Below are positions 1 to 7,228 of a DNA stretch of 41,957 bases, piece after piece. Below the pieces are notes generated by a model. That model searched no databases and had not been told where the DNA came from. It saw only the letters and a program-made list of their open reading frames with translations. Where the stretch lies: NCBI RefSeq assembly GCF_014655955.1, contig NZ_BNBO01000020.1:96373-138329 (forward strand), read 5' to 3'. Position 1 is the stretch's first letter, and the number at the start of each line of letters is the position of its first letter. The translations under genes and the position numbers were made by a program. Origin of the DNA: Kitasatospora indigofera (lineage in GTDB: Bacteria > Actinomycetota > Actinomycetes > Streptomycetales > Streptomycetaceae).

Positions 1-425
1 CCGGAGTCGATCACCGCCACGTCCACGTCGACCCGCTGGTCCAGGCCGTCGCCGGCCTTCAGGCCCGCATTGCCCGGGACACCGGCGCGGGCCGCGCCGT
101 TCGGGACCTCCTGGCCGTCGGCGTGACCGACGGCCGACGCCTCCACGTACTTGACCGCGGGGTCGGCCCGCAGCGCCCGGACCGCGCCCGGGGTCAGATC
201 GGCCGAGAAGCCGCTGAGCGCCGAACGGTAGACCGAGCCGAGCCGCACGCCGGGGGCGGACCCGGCGACGGTGACGGGGTCGGCCGCCGTGCCGTCCTGG
301 AGCACCACCAGGTACCGGGCGGGTTGCTGCTCGGCGGAGCCGGCGCCCTGGGCGGTGGCCGGGACGGCTCCGAATCCTGCGACCGCTGCCAGCACCAGGC
401 CGGCGGATATCGCGGTTCGCTTCAT
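1..425 (-). CDS. Secreted subtilisin-family (S8) serine protease, N-terminal part only
   Basis: Read leftward from the ATG at 423-425, the frame stays open to the window edge (141 codons), so only the N-terminus is present. It begins MKRTAISAGLVLAAVAGFG, a Sec signal peptide ending near ATAQG. A propeptide of the inhibitor I9 type follows (ARYLVVLQDGT near residue 36, then LSGFSADLTPGAVRALRADPAVKYVEAS). The last residues are VDVAVIDSG, the strand carrying the catalytic Asp of S8 proteases. A strong ribosome site AAGGAGG (430-436) sits 4 nt before the start. The gene is divergent from the TrmB/LuxR-type regulator at 605, and its promoter carries a conserved 34-bp block (489-522). The His and Ser catalytic regions lie outside the window. 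The family call is firm; the substrate is unknown. Confidence 0.9.
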   Translation of the reverse strand, partial: MKRTAISAGLVLAAVAGFGAVPATAQGAGSAEQQPARYLVVLQDGTAADPVTVAGSAPGVRLGSVYRSALSGFSADLTPGAVRALRADPAVKYVEASAVGHADGQEVPNGAARAGVPGNAGLKAGDGLDQRVDVDVAVIDS

Positions 426-459
426 GCTTCCTCCTTGTGGGGGTCGGGAGTTGACGAGA

Positions 460-522
460 AGGCTAGGGCCGAATCGGCCCCGGAAAATGGCGGCAACCCG
501 TCGCTGTCGCCATTCCGACAGC
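460..522 (-). promoter_or_regulatory. Leftward promoter of the subtilisin gene with palindromic operator
   Basis: On the minus strand a -10 hexamer TAGCCT lies at 460-465, about 35 nt before the ATG. Upstream, at 503-522, is a perfect inverted repeat GCTGTCG-N6-CGACAGC inside a 34-bp block (489-522). That block matches 27 of 34 positions of a block at 7044-7077, in the same orientation and at the same distance from a -10. No good -35 is seen, which suits an activator-dependent promoter. The regulator encoded at 605 is the obvious candidate to bind here; that is inference. Confidence 0.6.
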
Positions 523-604
523 GCGTGCGGAGCACCGAGGCGGCGTCGGGCCCGGCGTCGGGCGCGCCTAGGATGTGCACGTCGCCGACGGAGGGAAGCG
601 CACG

Positions 605-1558
605 GTGCTGGATGCCCTGGGAGTCTCCGAGCAGCAGGAACGGGTCTACCGGGTGCTGCTGCGCCGCCCCGAACAGAGCCTGGCCGCACTGGCGGAGGCC
701 GTCGGACTGCCGGCGGCGGCGGTACGCCGCCAGTTGCAGGAGCTGGAGCTCAAGGGCCTGGTCACCAAGACCCCGACCCGGCCGGCCCGGTTCCGCCCCA
801 CCCCGCCCGACCTCGGCTTCGACGTGCTCGCCCGGAGCCTGCACCAGCGCATCGACCAGGCCAGGCTGGCCGCCGCCCGGCTGGACGAACTCTGGCGCGA
901 GGGGCGGGTCGAGCACGAGCCGCCGGTGCAGATCATCCAGGGGCGCGAAGCCAACATCCAGCACTTCCACCAGGTCCAGCGGTCGGCGACCACCGAGGTC
1001 CTGACCTTCGACATGCCCCCGTACGTGCTGGCGGGGGTGGCCGGCCAGACCGAGGTCCAACTGGAGCTGATGGCCCGGGGAGTGACGTACCGGACGGTCT
1101 ACGCCCGCTCGGCGCTGGCCGGGGCCGACGAACTGGCCCTGGCCCGGACCCTCACCGGCCACGGGGAGAAGGCGCGGGTGGCAGACGACCTGCCGATGAA
1201 GCTGCTGATCGCCGACCGCGCCGTCGCACTCGTCCCGTTCGCGCTGACCGAGGAGCGCCAGACCGTGGTGCTGCGCTCCTCCCCGCTGCTGGACGGGCTG
1301 GTCGCGCTGTTCGAGAGCCAGTGGGAGCGGGCCACCCCGCTGTGGAGCAGCGGCGGGCCGGCCGACGATCTCAGCGAGGAGGACGTGCAGCTGCTCGGCT
1401 TCGCCGCGGCCGGCTTCACCGACGAGGGCATCGCCCGCCGGATCGGGGTCAACAAGCGGACGGTGGAGCGGCGGATGCGGCGGCTGATGGACCGTCTCGG
1501 CGCCCGGACCAGGTTCCAGGCCGGGCTGCAGGCCGCGCGGCGCGGGCTGCTGGGCTGA
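605..1558 (+). CDS. TrmB-like / LuxR-type two-domain transcriptional regulator
   Basis: This is a 317-aa cytoplasmic regulator. The N-terminus (about residues 8-60) reads as a TrmB-type winged helix: a leading GVSEQQERVYRVLLRRPEQ, then AEAVGLPAAAVRRQLQELELKGLV. The middle resembles the effector or PLD-like region of such proteins (QIIQGREANIQHF, GVTYRTVYARS, PMKLLIADRAVALVPF). The last 62 residues are a LuxR-like helix-turn-helix (LLGFAAAGFTDEGIARRIGVNKRTVERRMRRL). GTG 605 is chosen because GGAGGG (590-595) stands 9 nt upstream and because the paralogue at 5988-6938 starts at the matching residue; a GTG at 575 is possible. It is divergent from the subtilisin gene and probably controls it. There is no receiver domain, so it is not a two-component response regulator. 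Confidence 0.88.
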   Translation: MLDALGVSEQQERVYRVLLRRPEQSLAALAEAVGLPAAAVRRQLQELELKGLVTKTPTRPARFRPTPPDLGFDVLARSLHQRIDQARLAAARLDELWREGRVEHEPPVQIIQGREANIQHFHQVQRSATTEVLTFDMPPYVLAGVAGQTEVQLELMARGVTYRTVYARSALAGADELALARTLTGHGEKARVADDLPMKLLIADRAVALVPFALTEERQTVVLRSSPLLDGLVALFESQWERATPLWSSGGPADDLSEEDVQLLGFAAAGFTDEGIARRIGVNKRTVERRMRRLMDRLGARTRFQAGLQAARRGLLG

Positions 1559-1626
1559 CGCACCCCGGCCGACCGCCCGGCCCTGGTGGCTGGGCTGCTG
1601 GCGGGTTGTGTGCGTAGGCTGCGGCC

Positions 1627-2142
1627 ATGTTCGAGTACCACGGCTGGATCAACGTTCTGGAGAGCGCCCGCGCCGACGATGACGACCACGACGAGCGCCG
1701 TCTGCGGGGGATCGTCGAGGGCATCGAGCGGCGCATCGGGGAGATCGCCAGCCCGTACCTGCTTGATCTGCGGTGGATGAACGGCCAGGCGTTCATCCAC
1801 TTCGGGGGCTGCCCCAACCACCGTGACGCGGAGATCGTGAGGTTCTTCGGAGAGGTCGGCGAACGGGCTCCGGGCTCGTACGGCCTGCTGCATGTGCGTG
1901 ACGACGAGGACCCCGCTCGGGAGAACGAGGTCCTCGTCATCAGGATGGTCCGCGGGCGGGTGACCGAGCACTCGGAGCCGCTGCTGTCGCCCTGCATCCC
2001 TGTCCTGGAGGATCCGTTCGAGGAGCAGGGCCCGAGGCGCTCCGACCCGGCGCAGGAGGACGGCGCCGGTGCTCGGTTGCAGGACGCTCGGCAGGTGGTT
2101 CCGAGGTGGCCGGCACGGCTGCCAGCAGGGCGCCGACGGTGA
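1627..2142 (+). CDS. Imm7-like immunity protein, orphan
   Basis: A 171-aa protein opening MFEYHGWINVLESARADDDD, the recognisable start of the Imm7 family of polymorphic-toxin immunity proteins. Further family-like segments are LRWMNGQAFIHFGGCPNHR, GSYGLLHVRDDEDP and EHSEPLLSPCIPVLEDP. Members of the family are usually about 130-145 aa. The Pro/Arg-rich tail after CIPVLEDPFEE looks unlike the rest and may be read-through of a lost stop. No toxin gene lies next to it: upstream is a regulator and downstream a two-component system. The start has no Shine-Dalgarno, but TAGGCT (1615-1620) ends 6 nt before the ATG, which fits a leaderless mRNA. Family assignment is from memory of the motif; the cognate toxin is unknown. 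Confidence 0.75.
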   Translation: MFEYHGWINVLESARADDDDHDERRLRGIVEGIERRIGEIASPYLLDLRWMNGQAFIHFGGCPNHRDAEIVRFFGEVGERAPGSYGLLHVRDDEDPARENEVLVIRMVRGRVTEHSEPLLSPCIPVLEDPFEEQGPRRSDPAQEDGAGARLQDARQVVPRWPARLPAGRRR

Positions 2143-2400
2143 TCGACTGTTCGCAGTGCGGGCCGTTGCGGCGGACCGCGGTGGGCGCGAGTGCATCCGG
2201 GGCCCCAGGGCTGTGAGGTATGCAGGTCAAGTGAGCCTGGGGCACCCGCGCCCGGCAGACATCCGGGGGCAGATCAGGTACGCCGGTCACCGGCGGCCGA
2301 CTGAGCCAGGGCGGGGCCCGCGAGTGCGCAAAGTCGCTCGGGCCTGATCCGCCTGCCGGCCTGGCACTCCGGCCATGGATCGTGATCACGGACGGGAAGG

Positions 2401-3051
2401 TCAGGCCCGGGACGCTCCGAGGAACCGCAGCACGGCCAGGACACGGCGGTGGTCCGCGTCGGCCACGGGCAGGTCGAGCTTGGCGAAGATGTTGTTGATG
2501 TGCTTCGCCACGGCGCTCTCGCTGACCACCAGCGCCTGCGCGATGCCCGCGTTGGAGCGCCCCTCGGCCATCAGGCCGAGCACCTCCCGTTCGCGGGGCG
2601 TGAGCCGCACGAGCGGGTCGCCGTCGCGCCGCAGCAGCAACTGGGCGACGACCTGCGGGTCCAGGGCCGTTCCCCCGTCCGCCACTCGCCGGACCGCCGT
2701 CACGAAGTCGGCGACATCGGCGACCCGCTGCTTGAGCAGGTAGCCCACACCGCTGGTGTTCGCCGACAGCAGGTCAGCCGCGTACCGCTCCTCCACGTAC
2801 TGCGAAAGCAGCAGCACCGGCGTTCCCGGCCAGCGCCGACGGATCTCCATCGCCGCCCGCACCCCCTCGTCGGTGAAGCCGGGCGGCATCCGGACGTCGA
2901 TCAGGGCGAGTTCGGGCCGGTGCTCCGCCACTGCCGCCAACAGCCCCTCCGCGTCACCGGCTTCCGCGACGACCTGGAACCCGCCCGTCTCCAGCACCTT
3001 GATCAGGCCGACCCGCAACAACACCGAATCCTCGGCGATCACCGCGCGCAC
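2401..3051 (-). CDS. NarL/FixJ-type response regulator
   Basis: A 216-aa response regulator. The receiver domain (1-120) has the acidic pair E7-D8, the phospho-acceptor D52 in LALIDVRMP, the Ser/Thr position in VLLLSQY and the conserved Lys in GYLLKQR. The LuxR-type HTH (about 148-210) reads LTPREREVLGLMAEGRSNAGIAQALVVSESAVAKHINNIFAKL. The gene overlaps the 3' end of the histidine kinase gene by 13 nt (3039-3051), so the two are translationally coupled and form one system. It probably binds the direct repeat upstream of the kinase gene (4323-4359). The signal and the regulon are unknown. Confidence 0.93.
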   Translation of the reverse strand: MRAVIAEDSVLLRVGLIKVLETGGFQVVAEAGDAEGLLAAVAEHRPELALIDVRMPPGFTDEGVRAAMEIRRRWPGTPVLLLSQYVEERYAADLLSANTSGVGYLLKQRVADVADFVTAVRRVADGGTALDPQVVAQLLLRRDGDPLVRLTPREREVLGLMAEGRSNAGIAQALVVSESAVAKHINNIFAKLDLPVADADHRRVLAVLRFLGASRA

Positions 3052-4286
3052 GGCAGCTCCGCGGTGATGGTGGTGGGCCCGCCGACGGGGCTGCTGACGT
3101 GGAAGGCCCCGTCGAGGGAGCCGACCCGCTTGGCCAGCCCGGTCAGCCCCGTGCCGACGGCGGCGTCCGCACCGCCCAGCCCGTCGTCGGTAACGCGCAC
3201 TCGCAGCACCTCACCGATCTGACTGACCGTCACATCCGCACGCATCGCGTCGGCGTGCTTCGTTGCATTGGTAAGCGCCTCGGAGATCACGAAGTACGCG
3301 ACCGACTCCACGTCGGGCGCCACCCGCTCCTCCAGATCGACCCGCAGCCGCACCGGCAGGGGCGTGCGGGCAGCCAGCCCGGACAACGCCGCGTCCAGAC
3401 CTCGGTCTTCGAGCACGGCCGGGTGCAGCCCCCGCACCAGGTCATTGAGTTCGGCGATCGCCTCCTTCGCCTCCAGGTGCGCTCTCGCGATCACCTCGCG
3501 GGCATCACCGGGCAGGTCCGGGCGGGTGGCGACGGCCAGACCCAGGTTGACCGCGAGAGACACCAACCGCTGCTGGGTGCCGTCGTGCAGGTCGCGCTCG
3601 ATCCGGCGGCGCTCGGCGTCGACGGCCTCGATCAAGTCGGTCCGGCTCACGGCCAGCTGATCGACCCGCTCCTGGAGCCGCTGCGCCCGGCTGGGCCCGA
3701 GCAGGCCCGACGCCAGCCGCGCCTCGGCCCGGGCCACTGCCCGCGCGGTCCAGGGCAGGGCACGCAGGACGAGGAGTCCAGCCGCTGTGTACGCCGGCAG
3801 CTGGGTCAGGTATCCGAACCAGTCCTGGCGGATTCCGGCTGGCAGCGCCCATGACCAGGCGTAGGCGGTGACGCCCGCCAGGCACACCGCTGCCACCGCG
3901 AGCACCAGCAGCTCAAGCAGCGCGAGCAGCGGGCCCAGCAGGAGGTGGTAGCCGGTCTTGCGCCAAGGCCGCGTCGCCGCGAGCCACCGGGCGGTCGAGG
4001 CCCACGTCCGTCGTTCCGGCGCGGTGGGGGTGAGCCGGGGGACGTCCACACCGATGAGCACCCGGTGGCGAGCCCGCTGAACGGCCGTCAGCACCGGGGT
4101 GCCGAGCAGGACCAGGGCGGCCGACACGGAAACCGTAAGGAGCCAGTTCCCCGTCCTGGCGGCGGTCGCCGCCGCCCAGGCCCACACGGGCACCAGCGCC
4201 AGGTGCGGCAGCACACCAGCGGCGAGAAAGCCGGTGTCCCGCCGCGCCCGGAGGACCGTGCGTCTCAGTCCGGCTGGAATCGTCAT
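3039..4286 (-). CDS. Sensor histidine kinase (HisKA_3 type)
   Basis: A 415-aa membrane kinase. About four hydrophobic segments lie in the first 180 residues (around 22-42, 50-66, 117-140 and 162-176). A coiled linker (RLQERVDQLAVSRTDLIEAV) leads to the HisKA_3 dimerisation domain. The phospho-acceptor is His234 in AERRRIERDLHDGTQQRL. The C-terminal HATPase_c has the N box (SEALTNATKHA) and G box (VTDDGLGG, GTGLTGLAKRV). It is the partner of the overlapping response regulator. No Shine-Dalgarno is present; TAGCGT (4293-4298, minus strand) ends 6 nt before the ATG, suggesting a leaderless transcript. No extracytoplasmic sensor domain of note is seen, so sensing is likely in or near the membrane. 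Confidence 0.92.
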   Translation of the reverse strand: MTIPAGLRRTVLRARRDTGFLAAGVLPHLALVPVWAWAAATAARTGNWLLTVSVSAALVLLGTPVLTAVQRARHRVLIGVDVPRLTPTAPERRTWASTARWLAATRPWRKTGYHLLLGPLLALLELLVLAVAAVCLAGVTAYAWSWALPAGIRQDWFGYLTQLPAYTAAGLLVLRALPWTARAVARAEARLASGLLGPSRAQRLQERVDQLAVSRTDLIEAVDAERRRIERDLHDGTQQRLVSLAVNLGLAVATRPDLPGDAREVIARAHLEAKEAIAELNDLVRGLHPAVLEDRGLDAALSGLAARTPLPVRLRVDLEERVAPDVESVAYFVISEALTNATKHADAMRADVTVSQIGEVLRVRVTDDGLGGADAAVGTGLTGLAKRVGSLDGAFHVSSPVGGPTTITAELPCAR

Positions 4287-4292
4287 GGCACG

Positions 4293-4359
4293 ACGCTAAG
4301 GCACCGCAGGAGGACGGTGCCATGAAACCTGTACCCGATCTCATGGTGAACCTAGTACC
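4293..4359 (-). promoter_or_regulatory. Promoter of the two-component operon with direct-repeat operator
   Basis: The minus-strand -10 TAGCGT is at 4293-4298, 6 nt from the kinase ATG. Just upstream of where a -35 would lie are two direct repeats, on the plus strand TGAAACCTGTACC (4323-4335) and GTGAACCTAGTACC (4346-4359), about two helical turns apart. There is no good -35 hexamer. This arrangement fits activation of the operon by its own NarL-type response regulator; the binding itself is inferred. Confidence 0.5.
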
Positions 4360-4468
4360 AGCTGCAGATCTTGATCTTGGCCTGTGGGCGGACAGCATTC
4401 CGGGCCGGCAGGTCGGCACGTCGGCGGGTCGGCTTCTGCCGGCCGCCGGCAGGCGGCAGGATCTCGGC

Positions 4469-4714
4469 CTAGCGCATCCTGCGCCGCTCCTCGCCGGTGG
4501 CGTTCGGCGTCCGGCGCCACATCCACGCGGCTCCGGCGAGGGTGACGAGCACGCCCAGCACGACCATGCCGACCGTCCAGCCCACCCGCTCCAGGACCGC
4601 GACGATCAGCCCCTCGCCGCCGGGGTTCTCCCCCGGGGCCGGTGGCTCACCGGCTGCCAGCAGGCCGGATGTCGCGCTGTGCGCCACCTGACTGCCTGCC
4701 AGGGCGGTCGTCAT
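4469..4714 (-). CDS. Small single-pass membrane protein, unknown function
   Basis: An 81-aa protein starting MTTALAGSQVAHSATSGLL, with a Pro/Gly-rich stretch, one transmembrane helix (about residues 46-66, WTVGMVVLGVLVTLAGAAWMW) and a short basic tail (RRTPNATGEERRRMR). The start at 4714 is used because GGGGAG lies directly upstream; an in-frame ATG at 4729 is possible. It reads toward the two-component operon from about 180 nt upstream of the kinase start and on the same strand, so a functional link is possible but not shown. No family recognised. Confidence 0.6.
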   Translation of the reverse strand: MTTALAGSQVAHSATSGLLAAGEPPAPGENPGGEGLIVAVLERVGWTVGMVVLGVLVTLAGAAWMWRRTPNATGEERRRMR

Positions 4715-5019
4715 GGCTCCCCTTCCCATCTCCCGGGGAGCCCGCCCCGCAGACCGCTTCACAGTTTGCGGGCGCTCCCCAGGTGTGATCATGCCAGGCG
4801 TCGCCGGCCGGGGCCGGCCGGGGGCTCTACCCGGCCGGCGCGGTGAGCCTTCAGGTCCGGTCGGCGCCGGACAAGGGTTGGAGCGGGTCACTTTCGTATC
4901 CGAGGACGAGCAGGCCGCCACGGCCGGCACGTGGCCGAGTCTGTTTCGGCGGAGTCGCTACACGTGTGCCGAGGCGGCGGTACGGTCGCAGGATCGGAGG
5001 TACGGACGAGGGGGCGTGG

Positions 5020-5460
5020 ATGCTGGAAGCGGCATTGGCGGCGCTGGCCGCGGCAGGTGGTACGGCGGTGGTCCAGGCTGCGGGCACGGACGCGTGGAAC
5101 GGGTTTCGTACGCGGGTGGCCCGGTTGATCGGTCGCGGGGACGGGCAGCGTGAGCATGCCGAGCTGGAGCGCCTCGACCGGACGGCTGACGTCCTGGAGG
5201 CCGTCGGACCGGGCGAGGCGGAGCAGGTACGGATCCGTCAGGAGGCCTCCTGGCAGACCCGCTTCGAGGCACTGCTGGAGAGTCTGACCGACGTCGAGCG
5301 CGAGCAGGTCGCCGCCGAGCTGCGGATCCTGCTTCACGAGGAGGACCCGCGCCCACAACCGGGCAGCGGCGGGATGTCCGGCAATACCTTCCACGGCCCG
5401 ACTGCCGTGCAGTTCGGCGACGGCAACCGGCAGGACAACCGTTTCGGATCGGGGGCATGA
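5020..5460 (+). CDS. NLR-associated effector-like protein with C-terminal RHIM-like amyloid-type motif
   Basis: A 146-aa protein. The N-terminal 110 residues are predicted helical: a hydrophobic first segment (MLEAALAALAAAGGTAVVQAAG) followed by charged helices (RTRVARLIGR, HAELERLDRTADVLEA, ASWQTRFEALLESLTDVEREQVAAELRILLHEE). A Pro/Gly linker leads to a C-terminal motif FHGPTAVQFGDGNRQDNRF (residues 124-142). The next gene carries nearly the same motif at its N-terminus and overlaps by 4 nt (ATGA). Helical domain + linker + short motif, next to an ATPase that carries the same motif, is the layout described for bacterial amyloid signalling sequences, where the effector domain is often a membrane-acting helical bundle. 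The VQFGDGN core resembles RHIM (I/V-Q-x-G). The function is inference; the motif is plainly visible. Confidence 0.7.
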   Translation: MLEAALAALAAAGGTAVVQAAGTDAWNGFRTRVARLIGRGDGQREHAELERLDRTADVLEAVGPGEAEQVRIRQEASWQTRFEALLESLTDVEREQVAAELRILLHEEDPRPQPGSGGMSGNTFHGPTAVQFGDGNRQDNRFGSGA

Positions 5461-5558
5461 CCGACCCGAGCACCGGCAGGACCGGGGGTGCCGGAACGGC
5501 GTTCCACGGCCCGGCCGCCATGCAGTTCGGCGACGGCAACCGGCAGGACAACCACTTC
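5389..5558 (+). repeat. 57-bp direct repeat encoding the shared 19-residue motif
   Basis: Positions 5389-5445 and 5502-5558 match at 52 of 57 bases and encode FHGPTAVQFGDGNRQDNRF and FHGPAAMQFGDGNRQDNHF, 16 of 19 residues the same. The first copy ends the effector-like gene and the second starts the ATPase fragment. Confidence 0.9.
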
Positions 5559-5778
5559 TACGCCTCGCCGCGACGCCCGGTGTCCTGGCCGTACCAGGTT
5601 GGGGTCCTTCCCCGGGAGGCCGACTGCTTCCAGCACCGCGCAGTGGTCACGGAACTGCAGGAGGCGGTGACCGACGGGGGCACGGCGGCGCGGGTCCTGG
5701 TGCTGGCCGGTACCGGCGGGGTCGGCAAGACGCAGCTCGCCGCCCACCACGCACGCCACGCTCAGGACACCGGCAGCA
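5457..5778 (+). pseudogene. Truncated NB-ARC-type (NLR-like) ATPase, N-terminal remnant
   Basis: The frame starts at the ATG overlapping the previous stop (ATGA). It carries the RHIM-like motif at residues 16-34, then WPYQVGVLPREADCFQHRAVV, a stretch typical of the entry into the NTPase domain of actinobacterial NB-ARC/TPR proteins. A Walker A follows (GTGGVGKT, residues 85-92) and then AAHHARHAQDTGS. After about 5778 no frame continues with NB-ARC sequence: Walker B, winged helix and repeats are absent. The open frame simply runs on in Arg/Pro-rich, non-protein-like sequence into the 3' end of the convergent regulator at 5988. Intact members are usually 700-1,500 aa. The gene is therefore a 3'-deleted remnant, joined to unrelated DNA near 5780. 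Confidence 0.75.
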
Positions 5779-5987
5779 TATGTCGATGTCGGGTAACGCT
5801 CCGATGGACGGGCTGGGAACCGACTGCGCGGACCACAGAGTCCCAGGCTCGCTGTACTCGCCGCCACCCGGCCGTGACCGTCACGAGGGCGGGCGGGTCG
5901 GAAGGCTTGACGAACGAGGACCCTCACGCCGACCGCGGCCCCCACCCGCGCCCACCCGCCGGGGTCCCCGGCGAGGCTTCCGGGCGG

Positions 5988-6938
5988 TCAGCCGAGCAGG
6001 CCGCGGCGGCCCGCCTGCAGGCCCGCCTGGAAGCGGGTCCGGGCGTCCAGCGAGTCCATCAGGACGCGCATCCGGCGCTCCACCGTCCGCTTGCTCATGC
6101 CGGTCGTCCGGGCCATCGACTCGTCGGTGTGACCCGCCGAGGCGAGGCCCAGCAGCCGCTCGTCCGTCGGGTCCAGGCCGCGCACGCCACGCGCCGGCCA
6201 GAGCGGGGCGGCGCACTCCCACAGCAGCTCGAAGAGCGTGAGCAGGCCGTCCAGCAGCGGTGACCGGTCGAGCACCACACTGCGCCTGGTGCCGTGCACG
6301 GCGAACGGGACCAGTGCGCCGGAGCCGTCGGTGATCAGCAGTTTCATCGGCACCCCGTCGTACACCCTCGCCTGCTCCCCGCCCCGGGCCAGCTCGTGCG
6401 CCCGCTCGATCTGGCCCGGCTCCGACAGCGACAGCCGGTCGTAGACCGTCCGGTACGTCACGCCCTGCGCCATCCGCTCCAGTTGGAGGACGTGCTGGGG
6501 CGTGATCCCCTCCTCCTGGTGGGGCGGCCGGTCGAGGGTCAGCACCTCCCGCTCGGCCGCGCGTTGGGCCTGGAGGAAGCGCTGGGTGTTGACGTCGTGC
6601 CCCTGGACGACCTCGACGGGCACCTGCCGGCCGCGCTCGCCGGCGCTCCACAGTTCGGTGAACTCGACGGCCGCCAGCCGGGCCTGCTCGATCTGCCGGT
6701 GCCGGTCGAGGGCCAGCACCTCGATAGCCAGCCCGGGCGGCGCGGCGCGGTACCTCGTCGGGTGCGGGGTGCGGTGCACCAGCCCCTTCCCCTCCAGCGC
6801 CCGCAGGCTCCGGCCCGCCTGCGCCGCCGTGCAGCCCGCGGCCTCGGACACCTCGGTGAGGGTGCTCTCCGTCGTGCCGAGCAGGGCCCGGTAGACCCGT
6901 TCCTCCGCCTCGCCGACCCCGAACGCGCCCAGCAGCAT
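5988..6938 (-). CDS. TrmB-like / LuxR-type regulator, paralogue of the one at 605
   Basis: A 316-aa protein that aligns along its full length with the regulator at 605-1558. Shared blocks include GVGEAEERVYRALLG, RALEGKGLVHRTP, EVVQGHDVNTQRFLQAQR, GVTYRTVYDRLSL, PMKLLITDGSGALVPF, RSPLLDGLLTLFELLWE and the C-terminal KRTVERRMRVLMDSLDARTRFQAGLQAGRRGLLG. The N-terminal winged helix and the C-terminal LuxR-type HTH flank a middle sensing region. The ATG at 6938 has GGGAG 7 nt upstream. It lies 290 nt downstream of the GH59 gene on the same strand, but has its own promoter with the same 34-bp block that precedes the subtilisin gene, so auto- or cross-regulation by the two paralogues is likely. Confidence 0.87.
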   Translation of the reverse strand: MLLGAFGVGEAEERVYRALLGTTESTLTEVSEAAGCTAAQAGRSLRALEGKGLVHRTPHPTRYRAAPPGLAIEVLALDRHRQIEQARLAAVEFTELWSAGERGRQVPVEVVQGHDVNTQRFLQAQRAAEREVLTLDRPPHQEEGITPQHVLQLERMAQGVTYRTVYDRLSLSEPGQIERAHELARGGEQARVYDGVPMKLLITDGSGALVPFAVHGTRRSVVLDRSPLLDGLLTLFELLWECAAPLWPARGVRGLDPTDERLLGLASAGHTDESMARTTGMSKRTVERRMRVLMDSLDARTRFQAGLQAGRRGLLG

Positions 6939-7013
6939 GTGACCACTCCCGCTCTCGGCCCGGAGCTGCCGGGGCAGGAGTTGTCCACGGCCACGGCACC
7001 GGGGCGAGTCGCC

Positions 7014-7077
7014 ACGATAGGAGACGGGAGCCGCCGCCGGAACGGCGGAAAACCGGCGGTGTCGCCGAACCGACAGC
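7014..7077 (-). promoter_or_regulatory. Leftward promoter of the second TrmB/LuxR regulator with the shared operator block
   Basis: The minus-strand -10 TATCGT is at 7014-7019. The block 7044-7077 contains TGTCG-N6-CGACA (7060-7075) and matches 27 of 34 bases of 489-522. The palindrome stands 38 bp from the -10 here and 37 bp in the subtilisin promoter. The conserved geometry argues that it is a true activator or repressor site. Confidence 0.6.
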
Positions 7078-7180
7078 CTGAGCCCGCCACGGCCGGTGGC
7101 CCGCGGAGGGCCGGTGGCCCGGGGCCGGCCGGGGCCGGCCACCCGCGGGCCACTGAACCGGTCTGAGCCGGGGAGCACCG

Positions 7181-7214
7181 GGGGCCCGGACGGCGAGCCG
7201 GCCGTCCGGGCCCC
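7181..7214 (-). terminator. Hairpin terminator after the GH59 gene
   Basis: A perfect 14-bp stem (7181-7194 pairs with 7201-7214) with a 6-nt loop, 15 nt beyond the GH59 stop. There is no U-tract, as is common in actinobacteria. Confidence 0.75.
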
Positions 7215-7228
7215 GGGGCCCCACGCCG

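Noticed and set aside
1940..2389. A leftward 149-codon frame over the Imm7 3' end with a short HCEQS-like segment
   Set aside because: Pro/Arg/Ser-rich, no ribosome site, no recognisable domain; it could not be tied to a transposase remnant.
5457..6263. The NLR frame read as an intact 268-aa protein
   Set aside because: After about residue 107 there is no NB-ARC sequence and the end overlaps the 3' part of the convergent regulator, so it is treated as a remnant.
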